Origin: Lentzea albidocapillata
GTDB lineage: Bacteria > Actinomycetota > Actinomycetes > Mycobacteriales > Pseudonocardiaceae
Reading direction: 5' to 3'
NCBI RefSeq assembly: GCF_000719115.1
Contig: NZ_JOEA01000017.1
Location: forward strand, 248,001-312,000
Length of the DNA stretch: 64,000 nucleotides
Shown here piece after piece: positions 31,552-40,817 of this stretch. Within the stretch, counting starts at the first letter, position 1, and each line of letters starts with the position of its first letter. Under the pieces are notes generated by a model. The model was not told where the DNA came from. It searched no databases and worked only from the letters and a program-made list of their open reading frames with translations. The position numbers and the translations under genes are program-made.

Positions 31552-33135
31552 ATGCAACGGTCAGCAGGAACCGGTATCCCCCGAAGGTTCACCAGGGTGG
31601 CGTGCGCGGTGTCGCTCACCATCGCCGCGGTGGCGGCCTGTGGGACCGACCCGGAAGACGCGGAGAACGGCGGCGCGTCACCGGTCGCTGCCGAGGCGGC
31701 CGCTACGCCGATCACCTGGGGCACGTGCCCGGTGCTGGCCGAGGGCGTCAGTCGCGACCCTCGCCTCACATGCGCAACGGTGAAGGTTCCGCTGGACTAC
31801 CGCGATCCCGGTGGCAAGAAGATCGAGGTGGCCGTCTCGAAGCTGCCGGCGGCGAAGTCCCGCGACCGCCGCGGTGTCCTGATGCTGAACCCGGGCGGCC
31901 CGGCGTTGCCCGGCCTGGATACACCGGGTGTCGTGGCACCGACGCTGCCGCCGTCGGTGCTGGCGGCCTACGACCTGATCGGCTTCGACCCCCGTGGGGT
32001 CGGGCACAGCACCCCGCAGAGCTGTGGCCTCGACGACCCGTCTCTGGCCGGCCTGTTCCCGTACCCGGCCGCGGACGGCTCGATCGCCGCGAACGTCGAG
32101 CGCGCCCGCGCCGACGCCGGCCGGTGCGCGAAGAACGCAGGCGAGAAGCTCCGGTACTTCACCACCGCCAACACGGCCCGCGACATGGACCGCATCCGCA
32201 CGGCGCTCGGTGAGGAGAAGATCTCCTACTGGGGTCAGTCCTACGGCACGTACCTCGGCACCGTCTACGGGTCACTGTTCCCGGAGCGCGCCGACCGGGT
32301 GGTCCTCGAGGGCAACGTCGACCCCACGAAGGTCTGGGCCAACGCGAAGGACAACTGGGGCAAGGCCATGTCGGAACGCTTCCCCGACGCGGCAAGGGTT
32401 GCCGCGGCGCAGCACGCCACGCTCGGACTGGGCGGCACCGTCGACGAGGTGACCCGGAAGTACCTCGCACTCGCCGACCGCCTCGACCGCACTCCCGCGC
32501 CCGTCCCCGGCACCCCACAGGCCCTGACGGGTTCGATGCTGCGCACCGTCACCTACAGCCTCCTGTTGCACAACGACACTCTCCCGATGCTTGCGCAGTT
32601 CTGGAAGGCCGCCGCAGGCCTGACCGACGGCACGCTCACCGAGGCGGACGGCCAGGTGCTACAGCAGGTGTTCACAGCACCGCCGCCGACCCCCGGCGTG
32701 CCGGCCGACAACCAGGCCACCATGTTCCTGGCACTGACCTGCGGTGACGCAACGTGGTCCGACGACATCGACGAGTACGCCCGCCGCACCGCCAAGGACC
32801 GCGCGACCTGGCCACTCACCGGGGGTATGCCCGCCAACATCTGGGCGTGCGCGTTCTGGCCGAAGCCGATCGAAGAGCCCGTCCGCGTGACGGGCAAGGG
32901 TCCGCGCAACACGCTGATCCTGCAGAACCGCAGGGACAACGCCACACCGTGGGAGGACGGCCTCGGGCTGTACGAGGTCCTCGGCGAGCGAGCGGCGTTC
33001 GTGGGCGCGGACCACGGCGGGCACTACGTTTACAACCAGGGCTCCACGTGCGCGGACGAGGCGACGGTGACGTTCCTGACCACCGGCCGGCTTCCGGACA
33101 AGAAGATCGACTGCACCGACTTCGCCCCGCGGTGA
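31552..33135 (+). CDS. Secreted alpha/beta-hydrolase peptidase, lipoprotein (TAP-like C-terminal domain)
   Basis: 527 residues. Signal peptide with lipobox (SLTIAAVAAC, acylated Cys about residue 27), then an alpha/beta hydrolase: oxyanion region LMLNPGGPALPG, LIGFDPRGVGHS, nucleophile elbow GQSYGTYLG, then a lid and the TAP-like C-terminal domain with acid/base residues in NRRDNATPWEDG and GADHGGHY. This is the tripeptidyl aminopeptidase/SlpD family of Streptomyces, which trims N-terminal tripeptides from exported proteins. ATG 31552 with AAGGA 11 nt upstream; TTG 31543 is the alternative. Monocistronic. Confidence 0.9.
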   Translation: MQRSAGTGIPRRFTRVACAVSLTIAAVAACGTDPEDAENGGASPVAAEAAATPITWGTCPVLAEGVSRDPRLTCATVKVPLDYRDPGGKKIEVAVSKLPAAKSRDRRGVLMLNPGGPALPGLDTPGVVAPTLPPSVLAAYDLIGFDPRGVGHSTPQSCGLDDPSLAGLFPYPAADGSIAANVERARADAGRCAKNAGEKLRYFTTANTARDMDRIRTALGEEKISYWGQSYGTYLGTVYGSLFPERADRVVLEGNVDPTKVWANAKDNWGKAMSERFPDAARVAAAQHATLGLGGTVDEVTRKYLALADRLDRTPAPVPGTPQALTGSMLRTVTYSLLLHNDTLPMLAQFWKAAAGLTDGTLTEADGQVLQQVFTAPPPTPGVPADNQATMFLALTCGDATWSDDIDEYARRTAKDRATWPLTGGMPANIWACAFWPKPIEEPVRVTGKGPRNTLILQNRRDNATPWEDGLGLYEVLGERAAFVGADHGGHYVYNQGSTCADEATVTFLTTGRLPDKKIDCTDFAPR

Positions 33136-33221
33136 CCGCGGTTGGCGACGTAAGTGCCACAGACGAGGGAACTCCTGGTGTCCTTAGCAGCGTGCCGTTG
33201 CTTAGTTGTGATGAGTTGCGG

Positions 33222-36200
33222 CTAGGTCTTCTCCAGGAATTCGGCTCGCTCCTCCGTCAGCAACGTCGCCACCATCCCCGCGAGGCCGGGGTGCTGCTCC
33301 AGGTCCGGATCCGCGTCCACGACCTGCTGGGCGGCCGTGCGGGCGTCCGCGATGATGTCCTCGTCCCGCAGCAGGGACAGCATCTTCAGGCCCGAGCGGC
33401 GGCCTGACTGGGCGGCGCCGAGGATGTCGCCCTCGCGGCGCAGCTCCAGGTCCAGCTGAGCGAGTTCGAAGCCGTCCAGAGTGGACTCGACGGCGCGGAG
33501 GCGTTCCATTGTCGCGGTCATCTCCGGCATTTCGGTGACCAGCAGGCAGAGGCCCGGCGCGCTGCCGCGGCCCACCCGGCCGCGGAGCTGGTGGAGCTGG
33601 GAGACGCCGAAGCGGTCCGCGTCCATGATGGCCATGACGGTGGCGTTCGGGACGTTGACGCCCACCTCGATGACGGTGGTGGCCACCAGGACGTGGACCT
33701 CGTTGGCCGAGAAGGCGCGCATCACGGCGTCCTTCTCGTCCGGGGGCATGCGGCCGTGCAGGATCTCGATTCGCAGGCCGCGCAACGGGCCCGCCGCGAG
33801 CATGGTCGCCACGTCGATCACGGACAGGGCCGGGCGCTTGTCCTCGTCGTCGGACTTCGCCGGCTCCTCGTCGCCGATGCGCGGGCAGACGAAGTACGCC
33901 TGGTGGCCCTTCGCCACCTCCTCGCGCACGCGGGCGAACGCGCGGTCGAGCCAGGTGGGCTTCTCGCGGACGGGCACGACCGAGGTCTTGATCGGCGAGC
34001 GGCCTCCCGGCAGTTCGCGCAGGGCCGAGACCTCCAGGTCGCCGTAGACCGTCATGGCCACCGTGCGCGGGATCGGCGTCGCCGTCATGACCAGCACGTG
34101 CGGGTTCTCGCGTTCGCCGCGCGCGCTCAGGGCCGCTCGTTGTTCCACGCCGAAGCGGTGTTGCTCGTCGACCACGACGAGGCCCAGGGAGTGGAACTCC
34201 ACCTTCTCCTGGATGATCGCGTGCGTGCCGACGACGATGCCCGCCTCGCCGGTCACGATGTCGAGCAACGCCTGACGGCGCTGGGCCGTGTTCATCGAAC
34301 CCGTCAGCAGCGTCACGCGCGTCGCGTCCTCCGCGCCGCCCAGCTGGCCTGCCTGGGCGAGGTCGCCGAGCATCTCGGTCAACGAGCGAGCGTGTTGTGC
34401 CGCAAGGACTTCCGTGGGCGCGAGCATCGCGGACTGACGGCCCGCGTCGACGGCCTGGAGCATCGCTCGCAACGCGACCATGGTGTTGTGGGTGACCACA
34501 AAGTGGTCGGTGACGTAGAGCTGGTCAGGGTGTGCGACGGAGATGCACTGCACTGGCTTGCGGCCGACGAACTCGACCGCACGGATCGCCCGCACAGGCT
34601 TCTCGTACTTGGTGCGTTCCTTGACAAGCTCCGCTTTCCGAGAGAGACGGAACGGCGGGAACTCGTTGGGCAGACGAAGGCTGACCAGGTGGTACGTGTT
34701 TCCCATCTTCTCGACAGGGCGGACTCTGCCCGTGCCACCCAGTGACTCCGCCAGCCAGGACACCTGATCAGCGAGCCGTGGTGACGCCGACAGGAAGGTC
34801 ACGTTCGAACCATAGTCGTGATCGAGCGTGCCATCGGTGTCCAGCAGCCCCTGTAGCAGCGCATGCCGAACCTTCACCGGGGCGATCAGATAGTTCTCGG
34901 GCAGGAACTTGTCCCTGGCACGGTGACCGTAGACCCCGAGCGTCCGCAACGCGTTGAGAACCGGGTTCGTGCCCTTGCGACATCCGTTCACAAACCAGTC
35001 GTACTTGTTCGCCCACTCAGGCTTGACGAGGTGTGCACCCTTCGGGAGAGCCGCCATCATTTCTACGAGCAACTCCGGATCAGCGCTGGTGAACATGACT
35101 CTTCCGTTGAGCAGAGAGCCGTCTCCGATCAAGAGCCCCAGCACGTACGGGTCCAGCGGCCGGTCGGTCACACAGTCCAACTCCGGTGCTTCCACCACGG
35201 GCAGGTGCCACTTCGACGACCTGTTCGCTGTTGTCAGGTCGTCGCGGATCTCCCGCAACGTCAGCACTTTGAGCGGATTTCCTCGGTGCCGGCGCACAGT
35301 CGTGTTCACGGCCCACAAGTGCTCGAGATCAGACTCCACACTGCGCCCATCAGAGAGCACTACTCGGTAGACATCTCGCTCGCCTTGGGGAAAAACCCCG
35401 GTCACGACGGTGATCTCGCCGTTGGGCGCGATCACCTCGTCCCCGACTCGAACCTCGCCCATCTTGATGAAACCGGTCGGCGTGAGAACGAGCGAGTCAA
35501 GCGGTTGAGCCTTGCCCGAGCCGACCTCCCCCTGCAGGAGGCGGTTCATCGGCACGGTGGACTCCAGGTCCGACGCGACCTGCTCGCCGACCTCCACCTG
35601 GCCCGCCGTCAGCGTGAACGGCAGCCGCGCGTCGAACGCGTCCAGGATCCCGCCGGATCTACGCGCACAAGCGGGCGCAGGGCGGGCCGTCGAGGCCTTG
35701 CGACGCTGGGCGAGGGCGAGCTGCACGGCCAGCGCCTCGTCCCACTTCAACCGCAGCTGCGCGACGGAGATCTGCGCCCAGCTCTCCGGCCGGTGGATCG
35801 CCCGCAGCGCGTCCTCCAGGCCGATCAGGCCCTGCTCCTCGCGGAAGTCGGCGGGCAGCGGGTCCTCCGGCACGCCGTCCCAGACCTCCAGGAGCTGCTT
35901 CACGCAGTTCGCGATGTTCCACGTGTTGATGTGCTGCGACGCCGGGTAGACGGGCAGGAACGCCTGCAGGAACGACGACCCGTCCTGCTCCGCGGTGAGC
36001 ACCTCGAACGCCGGGTGCACCAGCTGCAGGTTCTGCCGGTAGCGGCCCACCTTGCCGGCGAACAGCGCGCGCGTGCCCGGCAGGAGCTCCTGCTCGGCGA
36101 CGAACGCCGGCTTGCCGAAGAACACCAGGTGCAGCTCGGAGGTGCCGTCGGTGATCACGGCCTCCGTCATCTGGCCGCGGCGCGCCTTCATCTGGCGCTT

Positions 36201-36404
36201 CTGGCACTTGCGGACCTCGGCCTGCACCGTGACGTGCTCGTCGATTTCCAGCGACCTGATGTCGGTCAGCTTCCCACGCTCGTCGTACCGGCGCGGGTAG
36301 TGGCGCAGCAGGTCACCGACCGTCGTGAGGCCGAGACCGGTCTCCAGTGCGTCGGCGGACTTCTTGCCGAGCAACGGCTGCAGCTTGTCGTCGAAGGAGA
36401 TCAT
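33222..36404 (-). CDS. recG: ATP-dependent DNA helicase RecG containing an intein
   Basis: 1060 codons, of which 342 (residues 299-640) are an intein, leaving a 718-residue RecG of normal length. RecG remodels stalled forks and Holliday junctions. The N-terminal wedge/OB domain (VTVQAEVRKCQKRQMKARRG ... ITDGTSELHLVFFGKP), helicase motif I split as LLQGEVGSGK|TMVALRAML, APTEVLAAQH (Ia), DEQHRFGVEQR (II), MTATPIPRT (III), ILHGRMPPDEKD, VATTVIEVGVNVPNA (V) and QLHQLRGRVGRG (VI) are intact. ATG 36404 is 14 bp after the fakA-like stop, so the two form an operon. Activity depends on splicing, because the insertion breaks the P-loop. Confidence 0.97.
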   Translation of the reverse strand: MISFDDKLQPLLGKKSADALETGLGLTTVGDLLRHYPRRYDERGKLTDIRSLEIDEHVTVQAEVRKCQKRQMKARRGQMTEAVITDGTSELHLVFFGKPAFVAEQELLPGTRALFAGKVGRYRQNLQLVHPAFEVLTAEQDGSSFLQAFLPVYPASQHINTWNIANCVKQLLEVWDGVPEDPLPADFREEQGLIGLEDALRAIHRPESWAQISVAQLRLKWDEALAVQLALAQRRKASTARPAPACARRSGGILDAFDARLPFTLTAGQVEVGEQVASDLESTVPMNRLLQGEVGSGKAQPLDSLVLTPTGFIKMGEVRVGDEVIAPNGEITVVTGVFPQGERDVYRVVLSDGRSVESDLEHLWAVNTTVRRHRGNPLKVLTLREIRDDLTTANRSSKWHLPVVEAPELDCVTDRPLDPYVLGLLIGDGSLLNGRVMFTSADPELLVEMMAALPKGAHLVKPEWANKYDWFVNGCRKGTNPVLNALRTLGVYGHRARDKFLPENYLIAPVKVRHALLQGLLDTDGTLDHDYGSNVTFLSASPRLADQVSWLAESLGGTGRVRPVEKMGNTYHLVSLRLPNEFPPFRLSRKAELVKERTKYEKPVRAIRAVEFVGRKPVQCISVAHPDQLYVTDHFVVTHNTMVALRAMLQAVDAGRQSAMLAPTEVLAAQHARSLTEMLGDLAQAGQLGGAEDATRVTLLTGSMNTAQRRQALLDIVTGEAGIVVGTHAIIQEKVEFHSLGLVVVDEQHRFGVEQRAALSARGERENPHVLVMTATPIPRTVAMTVYGDLEVSALRELPGGRSPIKTSVVPVREKPTWLDRAFARVREEVAKGHQAYFVCPRIGDEEPAKSDDEDKRPALSVIDVATMLAAGPLRGLRIEILHGRMPPDEKDAVMRAFSANEVHVLVATTVIEVGVNVPNATVMAIMDADRFGVSQLHQLRGRVGRGSAPGLCLLVTEMPEMTATMERLRAVESTLDGFELAQLDLELRREGDILGAAQSGRRSGLKMLSLLRDEDIIADARTAAQQVVDADPDLEQHPGLAGMVATLLTEERAEFLEKT
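34485..35510 (-). mobile_element. Class 3 intein with LAGLIDADG homing endonuclease, in RecG Walker A
   Basis: 342 residues inserted between Lys and Thr of GSGK|T. The first residue is Ala, not Cys or Ser. Block B carries LEHLWAV with Trp66, block F VQCIS with Cys322 and block G VVTHN with Thr340, His341 and Asn342; Trp/Cys/Thr at these places define class 3 inteins, which start splicing from the block F Cys. The +1 extein residue is Thr. Two dodecapeptide motifs, VLGLLIGDGSL (123-133) and LQGLLDTDGTL (219-229), mark a probably intact LAGLIDADG endonuclease. Boundaries are fixed by the conserved RecG sequence on each side. Confidence 0.93.
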
Positions 36405-36418
36405 CGCGCCCTATTGAA

Positions 36419-38029
36419 CTACTCGACACCGACAAAAATCACCGTGTCCGGCTGTCCGCCCGGATACGCCGTCACCTCGACCTCCGGATGGGTGACCCGC
36501 ACGTGGTCCTCCAACACGTCGGCCAGGCCTTCGGGAGCGTCCGCGCCCAGGATCACGGTCACCAGCTCGCCGCCGCCCGCCAGCATGCGGTCGACCAGCC
36601 GGCAGGACAGGTCCATCAACGACTCCGGCGCCACGGGGCCCGGTTCGATCAGCACGACCTCGCCGTCCAGCATGCCCAGCAGGTCACCCGGCTGGCAGCG
36701 GCCCACCCACGTGAGTGCCTCGTCGGCGGCGATCGAGAGTTCGCCACGGCGCGTGGCGGCGGCGGCCTCGGCCATCGCGACAACGTCGTCACCTGCACGC
36801 CTGGAAGAGTCGTGCACCGCCAACGCCGCGAGGGCCTGCACGGGCGAGAACGTCGGCACCACCACTACGTCCTGGCCAGCGGCCTGCGCGTACGCCACGG
36901 CCTCGTCCAAAGCCTCGCGGAGGTCCGGATCACCCGGCAGCACCGCCACGTGACGCGCGCGCGTCGACACGATGGCCGACACCAGGTCCGTGGGCGTCGC
37001 CGAAGAAGAAGCGAGGTCGAACACCGTGGCACCCTCCGCGCGGAACAAGTCCACGGCACCGCTCACCACCACCACGATGGCCCGGTCACGCACGAACCGT
37101 GAAGCCTGCGCGGCGATCTGATCAGCGAACCGCGCCACGGTGATGCGATGCGGACGCCCCGCGCGCACACCCGACTCGACGGCCGCACCGATGTCGTTGC
37201 AGTGCACGTGCACGGTCCACAGCGAGACGCCGTCGCCCACCACCGACACGCAGTCGCCCAGCCCGTTCAACGTGGCACGCAGCTCGGCGACCGCCTCCTC
37301 CGAGGTGCCGTCGAGCAGGTACATGACCTCGTATTCGAACTCAGACGACCCGCTCTCGCGCTCGGTCGTCAGCGACTCCGGCGTGCGCGGCAGCAACGGC
37401 GCGTCTATCGGTGTTTCCACATTTTGGCCGGTGATGACCGCGGCCAATGTGTCCAACAACACAACGAGCCCTCGCCCGCCCGCGTCGACCACCCCGGCCC
37501 TGGCCAGCACGGCGAGCTGACGGGGCGTATCGGCCAGTGCGACGGCACCCGCGCGCGAAGCAGCCATCACCACGTCGTCCAGTTCGTCCGACTCGCAGTC
37601 ACGAGCGGCCTCGGACGCCGCGTGCAGCACCGACAGGACCGTGCCGGCAACCGGCTTGGACACAGCGGCGGTGGCCAGCTCATCAGCCCGATGCAGGCCT
37701 TTGCGCAGAGACGTGCCGGTGACCAGGGAGACCTCCTGCACGGTCTCCGCCAGACCTCTGAGCACCTGGGACAGGATCACGCCCGAGTTCCCGCGCGCCC
37801 CGGCCAGCGCGCCGCGGGCGAGCGCCGACAGCGCGTCCCCCACCGTCGACATGGGCGAGCGCAGCAGCGCGTCGAGCGCCGACTGCATGGTGTGCAGCAG
37901 GTTCGTGCCTGTGTCACCATCCGGGACGGGGAAGACGTTGATCTGGTCGATCGACTCCCGATTGGCGTCCAACGACCGCACGCAGGCGTCTGCCCATCTG
38001 CGCACCGCGACCGCATCCATGACCTGCAT
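36419..38029 (-). CDS. DAK2/DegV-type kinase (FakA-like, DhaL domain protein)
   Basis: 536 residues. The N-terminal DhaL-like domain contains NVFPVPDGDTGTNLLHTM (metal/ATP Asp cluster) and GARGNSGVILSQVLRG; the middle and C-terminal parts match the FakA/YloV family with VHCNDIGAAVE and a DegV-like end. In Gram-positives FakA phosphorylates fatty acids bound by FakB; whether actinobacterial homologues do so is not shown here. ATG 38029, with a second ATG at 38020 possible. Divergent from rpmB, operon with recG, the conserved actinobacterial layout. Confidence 0.9.
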   Translation of the reverse strand: MQVMDAVAVRRWADACVRSLDANRESIDQINVFPVPDGDTGTNLLHTMQSALDALLRSPMSTVGDALSALARGALAGARGNSGVILSQVLRGLAETVQEVSLVTGTSLRKGLHRADELATAAVSKPVAGTVLSVLHAASEAARDCESDELDDVVMAASRAGAVALADTPRQLAVLARAGVVDAGGRGLVVLLDTLAAVITGQNVETPIDAPLLPRTPESLTTERESGSSEFEYEVMYLLDGTSEEAVAELRATLNGLGDCVSVVGDGVSLWTVHVHCNDIGAAVESGVRAGRPHRITVARFADQIAAQASRFVRDRAIVVVVSGAVDLFRAEGATVFDLASSSATPTDLVSAIVSTRARHVAVLPGDPDLREALDEAVAYAQAAGQDVVVVPTFSPVQALAALAVHDSSRRAGDDVVAMAEAAAATRRGELSIAADEALTWVGRCQPGDLLGMLDGEVVLIEPGPVAPESLMDLSCRLVDRMLAGGGELVTVILGADAPEGLADVLEDHVRVTHPEVEVTAYPGGQPDTVIFVGVE

Positions 38030-38177
38030 GGCGGCGAGAGTATCCACCCGGTTTGGTCGCGGGTGAGGCCACCGGCTACCCTCATTGAGTTGCCGTGCCC
38101 GGTTGAGGCTTGTGCACGCTTGCGCGCCCACCGGGACGCGAGACTTACCGCTTGAGGAACCTGAAGGAGTGGCTGAC

Positions 38178-38369
38178 GTGGCTGCCGTGTGCGACGTCTG
38201 TGGCAAGGGGCCGGGCTTCGGCCATTCGGTTTCGCACTCCCAGCGGAAGACGAACCGCCGCTGGAACCCGAACATCCAGTCTGTGCGCGCGAAGGTCTCG
38301 GCCTCGCAGCGCCAGCGGATCAACGTGTGCACGTCTTGCCTGAAGGCCGGCAAGGTCGTGCGCGGCTGA
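38178..38369 (+). CDS. rpmB: 50S ribosomal protein L28
   Basis: 63 residues, [20 protein letters not shown] ... [18 protein letters not shown], with two CxxC zinc knuckles (zinc-binding paralogue). The GTG at 38178 gives the family N-terminus and is 8 nt from AAGGAG; the GTG at 38169 overlaps that Shine-Dalgarno. Confidence 0.97.
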   Translation: MAAVCDVCGKGPGFGHSVSHSQRKTNRRWNPNIQSVRAKVSASQRQRINVCTSCLKAGKVVRG

Positions 38370-38388
38370 TCACCGCCACAGATCGTTT

Positions 38389-39570
38389 TCAGTTCGAAGA
38401 GAGCTCGGCCACGGCCGGGCTCTTTTCGCGTTTCAGGGCACGGCGCACGAACACCAGGCAGGCGACACCGCTGAGCAACGCCCCGGTGCCGCCGAGCGCG
38501 AACACCGCCCGAGGCCCGATCACCAGCAGCAACCCGCCTGCGGCAGCCGTCCCGAGCAGGTTCGCGCCGGTCACCATCGAACCCACCGCGGCGAACGCCC
38601 GTCCGCGCATCTCCTCAGGAGTGCGCAACCGCACGATGGCGTTCATGGTCACGTTGCCGACGCCGTTCGACACGCCACCGATCAACCAGCCGACTCCCGC
38701 CGCTACGACCAGCGGGAACGTCGCCGGGATCAACACCGCGACGCCCGTGGCGACGCCGGAGATCGCGAGCCAGTAGGCGACCTCCGGCACGGTCTTCAAC
38801 CGCGCCACCAGCCGGTTGCCGAGCAGGATCCCGACCATCCAGCACGCCTGCATCGCGCCCAGCACGAACTCGTCGCCGTGCAGGACGTACCGCACGAACG
38901 CGGGGTCAGCGACGTTGATCACGACGACCGCGCCGACGACCAACGCCAGCCCGATGATCGCCGCGAACAGCACGGGATCCCGCCGCACGTGCCGGATGCC
39001 CGCCAGAGCGCTGGGACGCGTCGCGTGTTCGCCTGACGGCCTGCGTTCCGACCGCACGAACACGAGCAACACGGCGTAGGCGATGAAGGTGCAGCCGTCG
39101 ATGAGCAACGCGGCGGGGTGGCCGTAGATCCCGGCGAGCACCGCGCCACCGGTCAGACCCGCGATGTTGCCGACGCTGCGCGCGGTGCCGAGCCACGCAT
39201 AACCCCGCGTCGCTTCTTCCTCACCCGCGATGTGCGGCACGAGAGCGGAGGTGGCGGGCACGGCGACCGCGCGGCCGCAGCCCGACACGAACACCAGCGC
39301 CACCACGAAGGCCGGCTGCCCCATCAACGGCGCGATGGCCGCGATCGCGACACCCTGAAACAGCAAGGCGGTGATCAGCAGACGGCGGTTGGGCAGCCGG
39401 TCGACGAGCGCGCCGGCCAGCGGCGCCCCCAGCACGAGCGGAAGCAGTTCGGCGACGAGGATCGCGGCGACCAGCAACGGGCTGATCGGCGTCGCCCAGA
39501 ACAGCAACACGAGCAACGACAACGAGTTGCCGAATTCGGAGACGGCCGCTCCCGCGGCCGTCAGCCTCAG
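38389..39570 (-). CDS. MFS transporter (MFS_3/enterobactin-exporter-like)
   Basis: A 12-helix major facilitator protein of ~393 residues: VSEFGNSLSLLVLLFW, GAPLAGALVDRLPNRRLLI (loop 2-3 motif), SALVPHIAGEEEATRGYAW, GVLFAAIIGLALVVGAVV-type segments and the second-half EEMRGRAFAAVGSM motif place it in the MFS_3 group. Substrate unknown. No ATG, GTG or TTG exists in frame between 39768 and the first helix. The homologous N-terminus (RRDLRLTAAGAAVSEF) begins after the ung stop, so I place the start provisionally at CTG 39570. The alternatives are a rare start inside ung or a small frame error. Confidence 0.75.
   Translation of the reverse strand: MRLTAAGAAVSEFGNSLSLLVLLFWATPISPLLVAAILVAELLPLVLGAPLAGALVDRLPNRRLLITALLFQGVAIAAIAPLMGQPAFVVALVFVSGCGRAVAVPATSALVPHIAGEEEATRGYAWLGTARSVGNIAGLTGGAVLAGIYGHPAALLIDGCTFIAYAVLLVFVRSERRPSGEHATRPSALAGIRHVRRDPVLFAAIIGLALVVGAVVVINVADPAFVRYVLHGDEFVLGAMQACWMVGILLGNRLVARLKTVPEVAYWLAISGVATGVAVLIPATFPLVVAAGVGWLIGGVSNGVGNVTMNAIVRLRTPEEMRGRAFAAVGSMVTGANLLGTAAAGGLLLVIGPRAVFALGGTGALLSGVACLVFVRRALKREKSPAVAELSSN
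38396..38427. terminator. Terminator of rpmB inside the MFS gene 3' end
   Basis: Stem GAGCTCGGCC (38401-38410) / GGCCGGGCTC (38413-38422) with one wobble, flanked by AAGA and TCTTTT, giving a U-rich tail on the plus strand. It overlaps the last codons of the convergent MFS gene. Confidence 0.7.
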
Positions 39571-39590
39571 ATCACGTCTTGCCTGGGGAA

Positions 39591-40265
39591 CTACGGAAGC
39601 TTCCAGTCGATCGGGTCGGCGCCCTGCTTCTCCAGCAGTTCGTTGGCACGGCTGAAGGGCTTCGAACCGAAGAACCCGGCGTGCGCGGAAAGCGGCGACG
39701 GGTGCGCGGACTCGATGGCCGGCAACGGTTCCAACAACGGACGCAGGTTGCGCGCGTTGCGACCCCACAGGATCGAGACAAGAGGTGCGTCACGAGCGGC
39801 GAGCGCCTTGATCGCCTGCTCCGTCACCTTCTCCCAGCCCTTGCCCTGGTGGGAGTTCGCCTTGCCGGGCTGCACGGTCAGCGCCCTGTTGAGCAGCAGG
39901 ACACCGCGCTCGGACCACGGCGTCAGGTCGCCGTTGGACGGCAACGGGTGCCCGAGGTCCTCGGCGTATTCCTTGTAGATGTTGATGAGCGACTTGGGAA
40001 TGGGCCGCACGTCGGGGGCCACCGAGAACGACAGGCCGACCGCGTGGCCGGGCGTCGGGTACGGGTCCTGGCCGACGATCAGCACCTTCACCTGGTGGAA
40101 CGGCTGCTGGAAAGCACGCAGCACGTTCTCGCCCGCGGGGAGGTAGGTGCGACCGGCGGCGACCTCCTCGCGCAGGAACTCACCCATGGCGGCGATCTGG
40201 TCAGCAACGGGGGCGAGAGCTTCAGCCCAACCGGCTTCGACAACTTCGTTGAGGGGACGAGCCAC
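39591..40265 (-). CDS. ung: Uracil-DNA glycosylase (family 1)
   Basis: 224 residues. Catalytic [17 protein letters not shown] (Asp), [18 protein letters not shown] and the [18 protein letters not shown] leucine/His loop are all present, so the enzyme should remove uracil from DNA. GTG 40265 (VARPLNEVV) matches the usual N-terminus; TTG 40289 overlaps the previous stop codon (TTGA) and would allow coupling. Conserved neighbour of thiL in actinobacteria; here separated by three genes and an IS. Confidence 0.96.
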   Translation of the reverse strand: MARPLNEVVEAGWAEALAPVADQIAAMGEFLREEVAAGRTYLPAGENVLRAFQQPFHQVKVLIVGQDPYPTPGHAVGLSFSVAPDVRPIPKSLINIYKEYAEDLGHPLPSNGDLTPWSERGVLLLNRALTVQPGKANSHQGKGWEKVTEQAIKALAARDAPLVSILWGRNARNLRPLLEPLPAIESAHPSPLSAHAGFFGSKPFSRANELLEKQGADPIDWKLP

Positions 40266-40285
40266 GGCTGTGAACCCTATCTCAC

Positions 40286-40807
40286 TCAATCCAGCCGACG
40301 GAGCTTCTCCCGGTACAAAGCGATGTTCTGAACATATTTCTCGACGATGAAAGCCCAGGCTTGTTCCGGCACAACGTGTCCGGCACGTTCACGAGCAGGA
40401 ACCCCCAGCACCATCGTGCGTTCGCGGACGTGGCCGTCGAACGAGACCACCGCGCCGGCGCCGACGATCGCGCCCTTTTCCACGATGGAACCGTTGAGCA
40501 CCACCGAACCCGAGGCGATCAGGCATTCGTCGGCGACGGTCGCGCCCTCGATGTGCACGTTGTGGCCGATGACGCACGACGATCCGATGTGCACCGGGTG
40601 CACCTCGGTGCAGTGGATGACCGTGCCGTCCTGGATCGACGTGCGCTCGTCCACGACGATGCGCCCGTAGTCGCCGCGCAGCACGGCTTGCGGCCACACC
40701 GACGAGAACGCGCCGATGCGCACGTCACCGATCACCGTCGCGTCCGGGTGCACGTACGCCTCCGGGTGGATCTGCGGCGTGTAGTCCCCCAGCGCATAGA
40801 TGGCCAT
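40286..40807 (-). CDS. Gamma-carbonic-anhydrase-like hexapeptide protein
   Basis: 173 residues of left-handed parallel beta-helix repeats (isoleucine-patch hexapeptides: [68 protein letters not shown]). The zinc-ligand histidines of the CamH/YrdA group are plausible in GTVIH and [11 protein letters not shown]. Members are carbonic anhydrases or carnitine-metabolism-type proteins of unsure activity. A typical C-terminal helix pair closes the protein. Located before ung in the same direction with overlapping ends. Confidence 0.9.
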   Translation of the reverse strand: MAIYALGDYTPQIHPEAYVHPDATVIGDVRIGAFSSVWPQAVLRGDYGRIVVDERTSIQDGTVIHCTEVHPVHIGSSCVIGHNVHIEGATVADECLIASGSVVLNGSIVEKGAIVGAGAVVSFDGHVRERTMVLGVPARERAGHVVPEQAWAFIVEKYVQNIALYREKLRRLD

Positions 40808-40817
40808 GCGGCCGAAC

